From an uncultured Kiritimatiellota bacterium (GTDB lineage Bacteria > Verrucomicrobiota > Kiritimatiellia > RFP12 > UBA1067): a stretch of 24,185 nt of DNA. Below, piece after piece: positions 14,728 to 24,185 of the stretch. The notes beneath the pieces were generated by a model. It saw only the letters and a list, made by a program, of their open reading frames with translations. It did no database searches and had not been told where the DNA came from. The stretch spans positions 1-24,185 of the forward strand of contig CAKUCX010000053.1 of NCBI GenBank assembly GCA_934643865.1, written 5' to 3'. The position numbers and the translations under genes are program-made. Position 1 is the stretch's first letter, and every line of letters starts with the position of its first letter.

Positions 14728-15564
14728 ATGAAGAGCCAGATCAACCTCCTCAACCAGCTTCAGGAGCTCGTCCTCACGCGCGACGAGCACCACCAGACCG
14801 GCGACGGCTCCCACATGGACGCCCTCAACGCCTCCATCGACGCGCTCGTCGACAAGCTCGCGCCGCAGCCGAAGGCCCTCTACCAGCGCCTCTACAAGAA
14901 GAACCACGTCGTCATGGCGCCGATGGTGAACGGGTGCTGCGCGGCGTGCGGCATGCGCCTGCCCATCTCGCAGGTGCAGCAGGTGCGCCTCGCGAAGACG
15001 CTTCAGGCGTGTTCGAGCTGCGGGCGCATCATCTACGACGAGGAGGAGGACGCGCCGCGCTCCGTCGCGGAGAAGCCCGCGCGCGGCGAGCCGCGCAAGA
15101 CGGGCATCAGCCGCTTCAGCGCGGAGGGGCTCATGGTCTGCGAGCTGAAGGGCGCGAAGCCGGAGGAGGCGGTGCGCGCGCTCGCGGAGGCGATGGCGTC
15201 GAATGCGTTCGTCTCGAACCCCGCCGCGCTCGTCGTGGCGGCGATGGAGCGCGAGAGCGTCCTCTCGACGGCCATCGGCAACGGCCTCGCCTTCCCGCAC
15301 GTGCGCGGCGTGGAGGGCGGCGGCCTCACGCTCGCGCTCGGCGTCTCGAAGGAGGGCATCGCCTGGGACGCCTCCGGCGAGCGCGTCCACCTCGTCTTCT
15401 TCAGCGTGATCCCCGTGGCCGTGAGCGCGTTCTACCTGCGCCTCATGGCCGGGCTCACCGAGGCGTTCGCGAAGCAGGAGAACCGCGATGCGCTCATGGC
15501 CGCCGGGACGCCCGCCGACCTCTGGAAGGCGTTCATGCGCGCGACGCGCTACACGATCCGGTAG
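14728..15564 (+). CDS. Zinc-ribbon / PTS EIIA (fructose-mannitol type) fusion
   Basis: 278 residues with two parts. Residues 1-105 form a helical, probably coiled-coil hairpin ending in a C4 zinc ribbon (C71-A-A-C74 and C95-S-S-C98). The surrounding text, LYQRLYKKNHVVMAPMVNG and CSSCGRIIY, resembles the C-terminus of the zf-RING_7/DUF164 family. A linker (106-130) leads to a PTS EIIA type 2 domain (about 132-275) with STAIGNGLAFPHVR, where H191 corresponds to the phosphorylated histidine, and a HLVFFSVIP strand. EIIA of this type accepts phosphate from HPr and passes it to a transporter or acts as a regulator. No EIIB or EIIC gene is nearby, favouring a regulatory, EIIA-Ntr-like role. It follows the cyclohydrolase by 20 bp with no clear ribosome site. 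Confidence 0.82.
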   Translation: MKSQINLLNQLQELVLTRDEHHQTGDGSHMDALNASIDALVDKLAPQPKALYQRLYKKNHVVMAPMVNGCCAACGMRLPISQVQQVRLAKTLQACSSCGRIIYDEEEDAPRSVAEKPARGEPRKTGISRFSAEGLMVCELKGAKPEEAVRALAEAMASNAFVSNPAALVVAAMERESVLSTAIGNGLAFPHVRGVEGGGLTLALGVSKEGIAWDASGERVHLVFFSVIPVAVSAFYLRLMAGLTEAFAKQENRDALMAAGTPADLWKAFMRATRYTIR

Positions 15565-15593
15565 GACGCCCGGCGCGCGCGCCGCCTTCCCCG

Positions 15594-15621
15594 TTGACCG
15601 GCGGCGCGAATCGGGTAGAAC
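15594..15621 (+). promoter_or_regulatory. Promoter of the XRE-cupin / acyl-CoA synthetase unit
   Basis: TTGACC (15594-15599) and TAGAAC (15616-15621) are separated by 16 bp. The start would be near 15628, giving a leader of about 53 nt rich in AG that contains AAGGAGAAG. Upstream, CGGCGCGCGCGCCG (15571-15584) is a perfect palindrome that could be an operator or a chance GC-rich repeat. Confidence 0.55.
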
Positions 15622-15680
15622 AGACGATTGACCTTCTGGCCGAGGGGCCGGAAGGAGAAGAGAGAGAAAGAGAACAGGAC

Positions 15681-16244
15681 ATGGCCAACGAAGTGAAAGT
15701 CGGGATGCGGATCAAGATGTTCCGCGACAAGCTGAAAATGACGCTCGGGGAGCTCGCCGCGAAGAGCGGCGTCTCCGTGGCGGTGATCGCCTCCATCGAG
15801 GACGGCGAGGTCCTCCCCGCCCTCGGCGTCCTCACGAAGCTTTCCCGCGCCCTCGGCCAGCGCCTCGGCACGTTCATGGACGACCAGTTCAAGCCGGACC
15901 CGATCATCACGCGCGCGGCGGACGTGGCGTCCGACAAGGTCGCCGCCGAGGGCGCGAACGCGCTCGGCTACGCCTCCCACTCGCTCGCGCGCGGCAAGCC
16001 CGACCGCCACATGGACCCCTTCCGCATCGAGTTCTCCGCGAACGGCGTGGACGAGGCCTCCTCCCACGAGGGCGAGGAGCTGATCATCTGCATCGCCGGC
16101 GAGGTGGAGCTCACCTACGGCGGCGAGAAGACGGTGCTCGGCCCCGGCGACACGGCCTACTACAACAGCGTCGTGAAGCACGGGCTCAAGGCCGTGGGCG
16201 GCCGGCCCGCCTCCATCTACGGCGTCGTGTTCATGCCCTTCTGA
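15681..16244 (+). CDS. XRE-family transcriptional regulator with cupin sensor domain
   Basis: 187 residues, starting at the ATG after AACAGG; codons of the frame further upstream shadow the EIIA fusion gene. Residues about 7-62 are an XRE helix-turn-helix (IKMFRDKLKMTLGELAAKSGV, then VAVIASIEDGEVLP and LTKLSRAL). Residues about 112-187 are a single cupin barrel (SSHEGEELIICIAGEVELTYGG, then LGPGDTAYY and VKHGLKAV), which in this family binds a small ligand or metal and controls DNA binding. The acyl-CoA synthetase gene follows after 10 bp, so the two are co-transcribed. The regulator probably senses the acid used by, or the acyl-CoA made by, that enzyme, and it may be autoregulated from the promoter at 15594-15621 (inference). 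Confidence 0.9.
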   Translation: MANEVKVGMRIKMFRDKLKMTLGELAAKSGVSVAVIASIEDGEVLPALGVLTKLSRALGQRLGTFMDDQFKPDPIITRAADVASDKVAAEGANALGYASHSLARGKPDRHMDPFRIEFSANGVDEASSHEGEELIICIAGEVELTYGGEKTVLGPGDTAYYNSVVKHGLKAVGGRPASIYGVVFMPF

Positions 16245-16254
16245 GAGGTGCGCC

Positions 16255-17977
16255 ATGTTCAAGCTGACTGATCCGTTCGGGACGGCGCCGCGCACGGCGC
16301 CGTTCGCGCAGAGCGTCTCGACGGGCGTGCCCTGGCACAACCTGCCCGTCACGCGCGAATACACGCTCGGGCAGCTCCTCGACCAGACGGTCGCGCGCTG
16401 CGGCGAGAACGACGCCGTCGTCTACGCCGACCGCGACTACCGCCTCACGTGGTACGAGTTCGGCGAGGAGGTGGACCGCCTCGCGCGCGGCCTCATGGCG
16501 CTCGGCGTGAAGCGCGGCGAGAAGATCGCCCTCTGGGCGACGAACGTGCCGCACTGGGTCGTCCTCATGTTCGCGGCCGCGAAGATCGGCGCGATCCTCC
16601 TGCCGCTCAACACGAACTACAAGGAGCACGAGATGGACTTCGCGCTCGGGCAGTCCGACGCGGAGAACCTCTTCATCATCTCCGGCTACCGCGACTGCAG
16701 CTACGTGGACGTGATCTACACGCTCGTCCCCGAGCTGCGCGAGCAGCCGCGCGGCGAGCTGAAGAGCGCGAAGTACCCGCACCTCAAGCGCGTCATGTTC
16801 CTCGGCGGCGAGAAGCACCGGGGCATGTACTCGCTCAACGAGGTGATGGCCCTCGCGGTGGAGACGCCGTGGGAGGCCTACCTCGCCCGCCAGGCGCAGT
16901 GCGACGTGAACGACGTCGTGAACATGCAGTACACCTCGGGCACGACGGGCTTCCCGAAGGGCGTGCAGCTCACGCATCGTAACATCGGCAACGACGGCTT
17001 CTGGATCGGCGCGTGCCAGAACCTTTCTTCGCGCGACCGCGTGTGCATCCCCGTGCCGCTTTTCCACTGCTTCGGCTGCGTGCTGGGCGTGATGAGCTGC
17101 GTGAACCACGGCGCGACGATGGTGTTCCTGGAGAAGTTCGACCCCATCCAGGTGATGATGTCGATCGAGCGCGAGAAGTGTACGGCCACCTACGGCGTGC
17201 CGACGATGTACATCGCGATGCTCGACCACCCGCTCTTCCCGAAGTTCGACTTCCGCTCGCTCCGCACGGGCATCATGTCCGGCTCGGCGTGCCCGACGCA
17301 CCGCATGCAGCAGGTCTTCGACCGCATGTTCATGAAGGAGGTCACGAACCCCTACGGCCTCACGGAGGCGGGCCCCGTGATGACGATGACGCGCTACTTC
17401 GAGCCGTCCATCGAGCGCAAGTGCCAGACGATCGGCCAGGCGCTGCCCGGCATCGAGGTGGCGATCATCGACCCCGATTCGGGCGAGATCGCGCCGGTCG
17501 GGCAGGACGGCGAGATCTGCTGCCGGGGCTTCAACACGATGAAGGGCTACTACAAGATGCCCGAGCAGACGGCGGCGTGCATCGACGCGAACGGGTGGCT
17601 CCACTCCGGCGACATCGGCAAGATGGACGCGGACGGCTACTACTACATCACGGGCCGGCTGAAGGACCTCATCATCCGGGGCGGCGAGAACATCTCCCCC
17701 AAGGAGGTGGAGGACTTCATCGGCACGATGCCCGGCGTCAGGGACGTCGCCGTCGTCGGCTGCCCCTCGAAGAAGTACGGCGAGCAGCCGGCGGCGTTCA
17801 TCATCCCCGCCGACGGCGCCGAGCTCCACGAGAACGACGTGGAGGACTTCTGCCGCAACAAGATCAGCTGGTTCAAGATCCCGAAGTACGTCCACTTCCT
17901 GGACGCCTTCCCGATGACCGCCTCCCAGAAAATCCAGAAGTACAAGCTGCGCGAGCTTGCGCACGCGCTCTGGCCGG

Positions 17978-17985
<8 letters not shown>
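16255..17985 (+). CDS. AMP-forming acyl-CoA synthetase
   Basis: 576 residues, the normal length for a fatty-acid or medium-chain acyl-CoA ligase of the adenylate-forming family. It activates a carboxylic acid with ATP, then transfers it to coenzyme A. The P-loop motif YTSGTTGFPKG is at 226-236. NPYGLTEAGP, GWLHSGDIGKMD and GRLKDLIIRGGENISP are the usual core motifs. The C-terminal catalytic lysine is probably K559, in MTASQKIQKYKLRE, where the common TGK is replaced by SQK. GAGAGGTG lies seven bases before the ATG. It is paired with the XRE-cupin regulator and overlaps the start of mutS by 8 bp. The acid substrate cannot be told from sequence; fatty or medium-chain acids are the likeliest. 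Confidence 0.9.
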
Positions 17986-20479
<2,494 letters not shown>

Positions 20480-20503
20480 CGTGCGGCCCGCGAGGTGTCC
20501 GGA

Positions 20504-20534
20504 TGAGAAGTTCTCACGGCTTCTCATATTTTTA
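20504..20534 (+). terminator. Putative intrinsic terminator after mutS
   Basis: TGAGAAG (20504-20510) pairs with CTTCTCA (20520-20526) around a nine-base loop and is followed by TATTTTTAT. The stem is short and AT-rich for this genome, so termination may be partial. It lies 25 bp after the mutS stop and ahead of the next promoter. Confidence 0.6.
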
Positions 20535-20557
20535 TCACGCCCTCTCATTCCGGACGG

Positions 20558-20586
20558 TTGCGCGCCTCGGCGAATCGGGGTAGAAT
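20558..20586 (+). promoter_or_regulatory. Promoter of the FAD oxidase / Fe-S protein unit
   Basis: TTGCGC (20558-20563) and TAGAAT (20581-20586) are separated by 17 bp. The start near 20593 would leave a 30-nt leader with GGGACG ahead of the ATG at 20623. The in-frame ATG at 20587 would fall upstream of or at the transcription start, so it is rejected as translation start. Confidence 0.6.
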
Positions 20587-20622
20587 ATGCGTGTTTTCTT
20601 TCATCCAAACAAGGGACGAAAC

Positions 20623-22077
20623 ATGACAGTCAAACCCGACAGCTACATGTACGAGATGATTCGCACGGAACTCACGGACGCCGTGGGCGAGGCGAACGTC
20701 GACGTCAAGTTCGCCGACAAGTTCGGCCATTCGATCGACTACTACTGGATCCCCGAGATGTGGCACGATCGCGGCAAGAAGTGCCCGCAGCCCGACTTCG
20801 TCGTCCACCCCGGCTCCACGGCCGAGGTCGCGAAGGTCATGAAGATCGCGAACCAGTACAGGATTCCCGTCGTCCCGTGGGGCGGCGGCTCGGGTTCGCA
20901 GGGCGGGGCGCTGCCGATCTACAACGGCATCATCCTCGACATGAAGCGCATGAACAAGGTGATCAAGGTCGACAAGACCGCGCTCACCGTGACGGCCGAG
21001 ACCGGCATCATCACGAAGCACCTTGAATGGGCGTGCAACAAGGAAGGGCTCTCGACGATGCACCTCCCCGCGTCCATCTCCTGCTCCACGATCGGCGGCT
21101 TCCTCGCCCATCGCGGCACGGGCGTGCTCTCGACGAAGTACGGCAAGATCGAGGACATGGTGATGTCGCTCGAAGTCGTCACGCCGACGGGCGAGATCAT
21201 CCGCACGCTCCCCGTCCCGCGCCACGCCTCGGGCCCGGACCTCACGATGCTCTTCCTCGGCTCGGAGGGCACGCTCGGCGTCATCACCGAGGTCACGCTC
21301 AAGATCCACCCGCAGCCGGAGAGCCGCCAGTTCCGCGCGTACATCTTCAAGGACTTCCACACGGCGATGCAGGCCGGCCAGACGCTCATGCGCAGCCGCC
21401 TCGGGCCCTGCGCGATGCGCCTCTACGACGAGACCGAGACGAAGACGCACGTCTCGAAGGTGTTCGGCATCAACCTCGACCACGGCGCCTACCTCGTCTT
21501 CGGCTTCGACGGCCGCAAGGACATCGTGGACCTGCAGATGAAGTACGCCCGCGAGATTATGGAGGGCGAGTTCAAGGGCCAGGACCTCGGCGCGAAGGGC
21601 GGCGAGTGGTGGTGGGAGAACAAGTACAAGTTCTTCTACCCCGGCTACATGTTCCACGTCCCCCAGGCGTTCGGCACGCTCGACACGGTGGCGGACTTCG
21701 CGCACATCGAGAACGTCTACTGGGCGATGAAGAAGGTCGTCAACACGGAGTTCCCGGACGCGCGCTTCATCGGCCACTTCTCGCACTGGTACGACTGGGG
21801 CTGCATGCTCTACGCCCGCTTCATCTTCCCGGGCGACAAGGTTCCGCCGAACGAACGCGAGGCAGCGGCCCTCTACAACGCGGTGTGGGACCGCGCCATC
21901 CGCGCGGCGATCCGCGAGGGCGGCGTGATCAACGAGCACCACGGCGTCGGCCTCAAGCTCGGCCGCTACGTGAAGGACCTCTACGGCTCCGCCATGCCGG
22001 TCCTCGAAGGCATCAAGGCCAAGCTCGACCCGAACGGCATCATGAACCCCGGCAAGATGGGATTTGCCGGATGCTGA
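20623..22077 (+). CDS. FAD-linked oxidase (GlcD / alkyl-DHAP synthase-like)
   Basis: 484 residues of the vanillyl-alcohol-oxidase fold. The FAD-binding domain (about 55-235) shows PDFVVHPGSTAEVAKVMKIA, VPWGGGSGSQGGALP, DMKRMNKVIKVD, ASISCSTIGGFLAHRGTG and FLGSEGTLGVITEV. The C-terminal half ends with GGVINEHHGVG (H439, H440) and NPGKMGF. Middle segments, such as RHASGPDLTMLFLGSEGTLGVITE, resemble alkyl-dihydroxyacetone-phosphate synthase, while pairing with an Fe-S protein resembles glycolate or lactate dehydrogenase systems. A 2-hydroxyacid or sugar-acid dehydrogenase passing electrons to the Fe-S partner is the best guess. The start at 20623 is chosen because the upstream ATG coincides with the transcription start. 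Confidence 0.85.
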   Translation: MTVKPDSYMYEMIRTELTDAVGEANVDVKFADKFGHSIDYYWIPEMWHDRGKKCPQPDFVVHPGSTAEVAKVMKIANQYRIPVVPWGGGSGSQGGALPIYNGIILDMKRMNKVIKVDKTALTVTAETGIITKHLEWACNKEGLSTMHLPASISCSTIGGFLAHRGTGVLSTKYGKIEDMVMSLEVVTPTGEIIRTLPVPRHASGPDLTMLFLGSEGTLGVITEVTLKIHPQPESRQFRAYIFKDFHTAMQAGQTLMRSRLGPCAMRLYDETETKTHVSKVFGINLDHGAYLVFGFDGRKDIVDLQMKYAREIMEGEFKGQDLGAKGGEWWWENKYKFFYPGYMFHVPQAFGTLDTVADFAHIENVYWAMKKVVNTEFPDARFIGHFSHWYDWGCMLYARFIFPGDKVPPNEREAAALYNAVWDRAIRAAIREGGVINEHHGVGLKLGRYVKDLYGSAMPVLEGIKAKLDPNGIMNPGKMGFAGC

Positions 22078-22080
22078 ACG

Positions 22081-22111
22081 ATTAAGTAGTTAAGTGGTTA
22101 AGTAGTTAAGT
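22081..22111. repeat. Octamer array, left end of the S23 cassette
   Basis: Units of TAAGTAGT, TAAGTGGT and TAAGTAGT plus a partial fourth copy, period 8 bp. The reverse complement of 22517-22539 (octamer ACTTAACT) matches this array apart from one unit, so the two arrays face each other around the four-helix-bundle gene. Confidence 0.85.
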
Positions 22112-22126
22112 TCTTCTAAGGCCGAA

Positions 22127-22522
22127 ATGACCGATACGGGGAGAAAACTTCGGGAGAAGAGTTTCATGTTTGCCACATGCATCGTGAAGCTTGCGAAGTC
22201 TCTGGAGAACGAAAGAAAAGATCGGACGCTGTCAAGGCAGATTCTGAGAAGTGGTACGAGTATCGGTGCCAATATCCGCGAGTCGCGTTTTGCCCAGTCT
22301 CCATCCGATTTCATCTCCAAGCTCAGTATCGCACTCAAGGAGGCGGAAGAGACGCAGTATTGGCTGGAACTTCTTTTGGAGACGGACTATTTGGCGAGGG
22401 ACCAGTATACTTCTTTGAACGAACAGGTCGATTGGTTGATTGGAACCTTGGTCAATGTTGTGAAGTCGTCCAAGCGAAATCTAAGGTATGCGTCCAGAGA
22501 CTGCCCCCCCACTAAGACTTAA
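22127..22522 (+). CDS. S23-type four-helix-bundle protein
   Basis: 131 residues. The text matches the four-helix-bundle/23S intervening-sequence protein family: FMFATCIVKLAKSL (helix 1), SRQILRSGTSIGANIRES (turn with the family signature SGTSIGANI) , SDFISKLSIALKEAEETQYWLELL (helix 3) and LNEQVDWLIGTLVNVV (helix 4). Members were first found in insertions of 23S rRNA genes; relatives include the Avd accessory protein of diversity-generating retroelements. A nucleic-acid-binding role is suspected for the family but unproven. The last ten or so codons run into the right-end repeats. GC content and codon choice (AGT, AGA, TTG) differ from neighbours, indicating transfer. It interrupts an otherwise tight FAD/Fe-S gene pair. 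Confidence 0.85.
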   Translation: MTDTGRKLREKSFMFATCIVKLAKSLENERKDRTLSRQILRSGTSIGANIRESRFAQSPSDFISKLSIALKEAEETQYWLELLLETDYLARDQYTSLNEQVDWLIGTLVNVVKSSKRNLRYASRDCPPTKT

Positions 22523-22530
22523 CTACTTAA

Positions 22531-22576
22531 CTACTTAATGCGAAGCACTTAATCTACTTAATGCGAAGCACTTAAT
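22531..22576. repeat. Perfect 23-bp tandem repeat, right end of the S23 cassette
   Basis: Bases 22531-22553 and 22554-22576 are identical. Each unit contains CTACTTAATGCGAAGC and ends in ACTTAAT, so the cassette terminus occurs in duplicate, as if one unit had been added during repeated insertion or slippage. Confidence 0.9.
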
Positions 22577-22597
22577 TCTCCAAGAAAGGACATTGAC

Positions 22598-23632
22598 ATG
22601 CACATCGACGCTTTTGAAGACGCCATCATGAACTGCCGGTTCTGCTTCATGTGCCGGCACCTCTCCACCATCGGGAACGTGCGCTGCACGGAGGTGGACA
22701 CGCCCCGCGTGCGCGCGGCGATGCTCTACGGCCTCCGGACGGGCACGAACTCGTTCGATGACGAGGACTTCATCGACGCGCTCTACCGCTGCGAACTCTC
22801 CGCCTGCTGCCGCCGCAACTGCGTGAACGGCTACGACGAGAACGGCCTCGCCCTCGCGGCGCGCGCCGACGTCGTGGAGGCCGGCAAGGCCCCCGCCGCC
22901 GTGCAGAAGCTCGCGAAGAAGTATGCGTCGAACGCCGAGTGGAAGGCCGAGGGCAAGGGCGACGTCGCCTGGTTCCTCGACGAGACGACCGCTGCGGACA
23001 AGGCCGTGGTCGCCGCCGCGAAGAAGCTCTTCGCCGCCGCGAAGGTCAAGCCCGTCGTCATCACGGGCGGCTCGATCGGCAAGGCGCTGAAGGTACTCGG
23101 CTACCTCGACGACGCGAAGGTGAACGCCGAGGGCTTCGCCGCGTTCGTCAACGGCCTCGGCGTGAAGACGCTCGTCGTCTCCAACCCGGCCGCCTACGAC
23201 GCGCTCACGAAGGACTACCCGGAGATGGGCGTCAAGCTCCAGCCCAAGGTCCTCTGCTTCAGCGGCTTCCTCGTCCAGGCGAAGGTCGCGTTCAAGAAGG
23301 CCGCCGGCGAGGTCTACTACCTCGCGGACGACTTCATGCGCAACTACGACCACTGCGAGTGCCCCGAGAAGCTGCTGAAGGCGCTCAAGGCCGACAACAA
23401 GCCCTTCGGCACGAACGACGAGGAGTCGTACTGCTGCGGCGAGGGCGCGGTCGTCCTCGACAAGCTCAACCCGGCGCTCGTCAAGGCGCTCGCCGAATAC
23501 GTCGCCGCGCGCGCGGACCATCCGAAGACGGACCGCATCGTCGTCCTCTCCGCCTACACGAAGAAGGTGCTGGCGAAGTACGGCAAGCTGCACGTCGAGA
23601 CGATGGAGGAGCTTGCGGCGTCCTGCCTGTGA
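22598..23632 (+). CDS. Fe-S electron-transfer protein with a single CCG domain
   Basis: 344 residues; AAAGGA lies nine bases before the ATG. It resembles the GlcF/HdrD-type partners of FAD-linked oxidases. The N-terminal region has two degenerate 4Fe-4S motifs. The first is C13-x2-C16-x2-C19, where the usual fourth ligand position is S23 and C30 is the nearest alternative. The second is C65, C70, C71 and C75, where the usual second cysteine is S68. The C-terminal half keeps one cysteine-rich site, C253-x-C255-P and C279-C280-G, as in CCG domains; the first CCG copy is not seen. It should carry electrons from the FAD oxidase encoded upstream, but cluster content is uncertain. A strong terminator follows. 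Confidence 0.78.
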   Translation: MHIDAFEDAIMNCRFCFMCRHLSTIGNVRCTEVDTPRVRAAMLYGLRTGTNSFDDEDFIDALYRCELSACCRRNCVNGYDENGLALAARADVVEAGKAPAAVQKLAKKYASNAEWKAEGKGDVAWFLDETTAADKAVVAAAKKLFAAAKVKPVVITGGSIGKALKVLGYLDDAKVNAEGFAAFVNGLGVKTLVVSNPAAYDALTKDYPEMGVKLQPKVLCFSGFLVQAKVAFKKAAGEVYYLADDFMRNYDHCECPEKLLKALKADNKPFGTNDEESYCCGEGAVVLDKLNPALVKALAEYVAARADHPKTDRIVVLSAYTKKVLAKYGKLHVETMEELAASCL

Positions 23633-23652
23633 GGCCATCTGCGGCAGGACGG

Positions 23653-23691
23653 CGGAGGGGCGGCGCGTCGGCGCCGCCCCTCCGTCTTTTT
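23653..23691 (+). terminator. Strong rho-independent terminator
   Basis: A perfect 13-bp GC-rich stem (23653-23665 with 23672-23684), loop CGTCGG, is followed by TCTTTTT. It ends the transcript of the FAD/Fe-S pair 20 bp after the stop codon. Confidence 0.93.
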
Positions 23692-23823
23692 CATTCCGCC
23701 TTGGCGGGCGGCGTTTCCGGCTGAAAACGGCAACATTCCGAAAAATACCACCCCTATCCCGATTTTTTCGAGGGGGGCAGGGGGTGGCAGTCAGAAAACC
23801 GGGACAAGGTGCCCCGATGCTTT
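23692..23823. other. Intergenic stretch without recognised features
   Basis: This is the start of a gene-free tail that runs from the stop at 23632 to the window end. It contains homopolymer runs (ATTTTTTCG, GGGGGG, CAGGGGG) and no credible ribosome site, conserved reading frame or promoter that I can support. The rest of the tail is made of the repeats listed separately. Confidence 0.5.
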
Positions 23824-23875
23824 TTTTGATGGGCGTGGGCCGTGTCACCTTTTGATGGGCGTGGGCCGTGTCGCC
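23824..23875. repeat. 26-bp tandem repeat, two copies
   Basis: TTTTGATGGGCGTGGGCCGT plus six more bases occurs at 23824-23849 and again at 23850-23875, with one mismatch (A to G) near the end of the unit. It is directly adjacent and therefore a tandem duplication. Confidence 0.9.
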
Positions 23876-23887
23876 CGCTGCAACGGT

Positions 23888-24185
23888 TTTCAAGCAAGAT
23901 TATTACGCAGTGAAATCTCATTTTGGGCGGCGCGGGTGGGTTGCACGGCCTCCGGCCGGTCAACACGGAGCGCGAGGAGGCACGGGGACACGGAGTTTGG
24001 TTTTGAGGCTAGCTTGCGCGTTGCTTCAGCCATCAAAGAGGGGCGGGCATCGAAGAGGAGCGGGCATCGAAGAGGGACGGGAATTGTTGCCGAGATGTGT
24101 GAAACCTCGTTCTGAAAATCTCCGTGCCTTTGTGCCTCCGCGCGCTCCGTGTTGACCGGCCGGAGGCTTTCAAGCAAGATTATTA
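23888..24185. repeat. Large inverted repeat enclosed by 18-bp direct repeats
   Basis: Arms of 47 nt at 23949-23995 and 24120-24166 are reverse complements at 42 of 47 positions, separated by 124 nt. Their core contains GGTCAACACGGAGCGCG and GGCACGGGGACACGGAG. Outside the arms the 18-mer TTTCAAGCAAGATTATTA occurs at 23888-23905 and again at 24168-24185, where the window ends. Open frames through this block on both strands are low-complexity and have no recognisable domain. It looks like a non-coding, foldback or MITE-like element, or the edge of a larger array with a 280-bp period. Confidence 0.75.
24037..24070. repeat. 17-bp tandem repeat inside the foldback loop
   Basis: AGAGGGGCGGGCATCGA (24037-24053) is followed by AGAGGAGCGGGCATCGA (24054-24070), then the start of a third, diverged copy. 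It sits in the 124-nt segment between the inverted arms. Confidence 0.85.

Larger units (their letters stand above)
22081..22576. mobile_element. Putative S23/four-helix-bundle gene cassette
   Basis: A 496-bp block begins with ATTAAGT and ends with ACTTAAT, a perfect 7-bp inverted terminus. The left end is an array of 8-bp units TAAGTAGT/TAAGTGGT (22081-22111). The right end carries the inverted units ACTTAACT (from 22517) and a perfect 23-bp tandem repeat. Line 22201-22260 is 48% GC against 58-77% in flanking genes. The block sits between the stop of the FAD oxidase and the ribosome site of its Fe-S partner; without it the gap would be 24 nt. No transposase or integrase is present, so it would need to be moved in trans or by recombination. 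Mobility is inferred. Confidence 0.6.

Noticed and set aside
14708..15564. Possibility that a frameshift hides the AICAR transformylase half of PurH downstream
   Set aside because: The downstream frame is fully accounted for by the zinc-ribbon/EIIA protein, and no transformylase motif is visible in other frames.
20587..20622. Upstream ATG at 20587 as start of the FAD oxidase
   Set aside because: It directly follows the -10 box, so it would be at or before the transcription start, while 20623 has a GGGACG ribosome site and a typical N-terminus.
22127..22522. Diversity-generating retroelement, suggested by the Avd-like four-helix-bundle protein
   Set aside because: There is no reverse transcriptase and no template/variable repeat pair in the window.
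22081..22576. CRISPR array from the short spaced repeats
   Set aside because: The repeats are 8-bp and 23-bp units directly abutting, with no spacers and no cas genes.
23852..24177. Short open frames on both strands through the foldback element
   Set aside because: No recognisable domain, no ribosome site, and they coincide with the inverted and tandem repeats.

Overview
The window reads as a chromosomal segment of a high-GC, Gram-negative-type bacterium. The best guess is a gut or anaerobic member of the Verrucomicrobiota, class Kiritimatiellae or a relative. This rests on the protein repertoire (large exported proteins ending in beta-rich domains, a C10 peptidase, a DUF1080 lipoprotein, an isolated S23 four-helix-bundle cassette), not on a marker gene. 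Sampled coding lines run from 58% to 77% GC. Every convincing gene is on the + strand.

Region 1 (1-668) has no gene. It holds a duplicated 108-bp repeat (1-280), a small hairpin, a strong promoter with an A-tract upstream of the -35 box, and a leader of about 290 nt.

Region 2 (669-9800) is an export block. A Cys-rich secreted protein with a long Ala-rich coiled coil (669-2189) ends in a strong terminator. Four tightly spaced genes follow: a SurA/PrsA-like peptidyl-prolyl isomerase lipoprotein, a 987-residue exported protein with two thioredoxin folds (CPKC and CPNC), a C10 (streptopain-type) cysteine peptidase, and a membrane-anchored HEAT-like protein. I see no promoter between the terminator and these four genes, so they may depend on read-through. 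Together they could be a dedicated folding, disulfide and processing module for exported Cys-rich proteins (inference).

Region 3 (9850-13956) is carbohydrate-related: a class I mannose-6-phosphate isomerase that appears to be leaderless, a DUF1080 lipoprotein, and a 788-residue exported protein that may be a glycoside hydrolase.

Region 4 (13966-20534) contains an IMP cyclohydrolase lacking the usual PurH transformylase half, an unusual zinc-ribbon/PTS EIIA fusion, an XRE-cupin regulator next to an acyl-CoA synthetase, and mutS.

Region 5 (20558-23691) encodes an FAD-linked oxidase and an Fe-S partner protein. They are separated by a 496-bp low-GC cassette bounded by ATTAAGT...ACTTAAT that carries an S23/four-helix-bundle gene. 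Removing the cassette would leave a normal 24-nt operon gap. A strong terminator closes this region.

Region 6 (23692-24185) has no credible gene. It carries several short tandem repeats and a large near-perfect inverted repeat enclosed by 18-bp direct repeats, and it runs off the window end.
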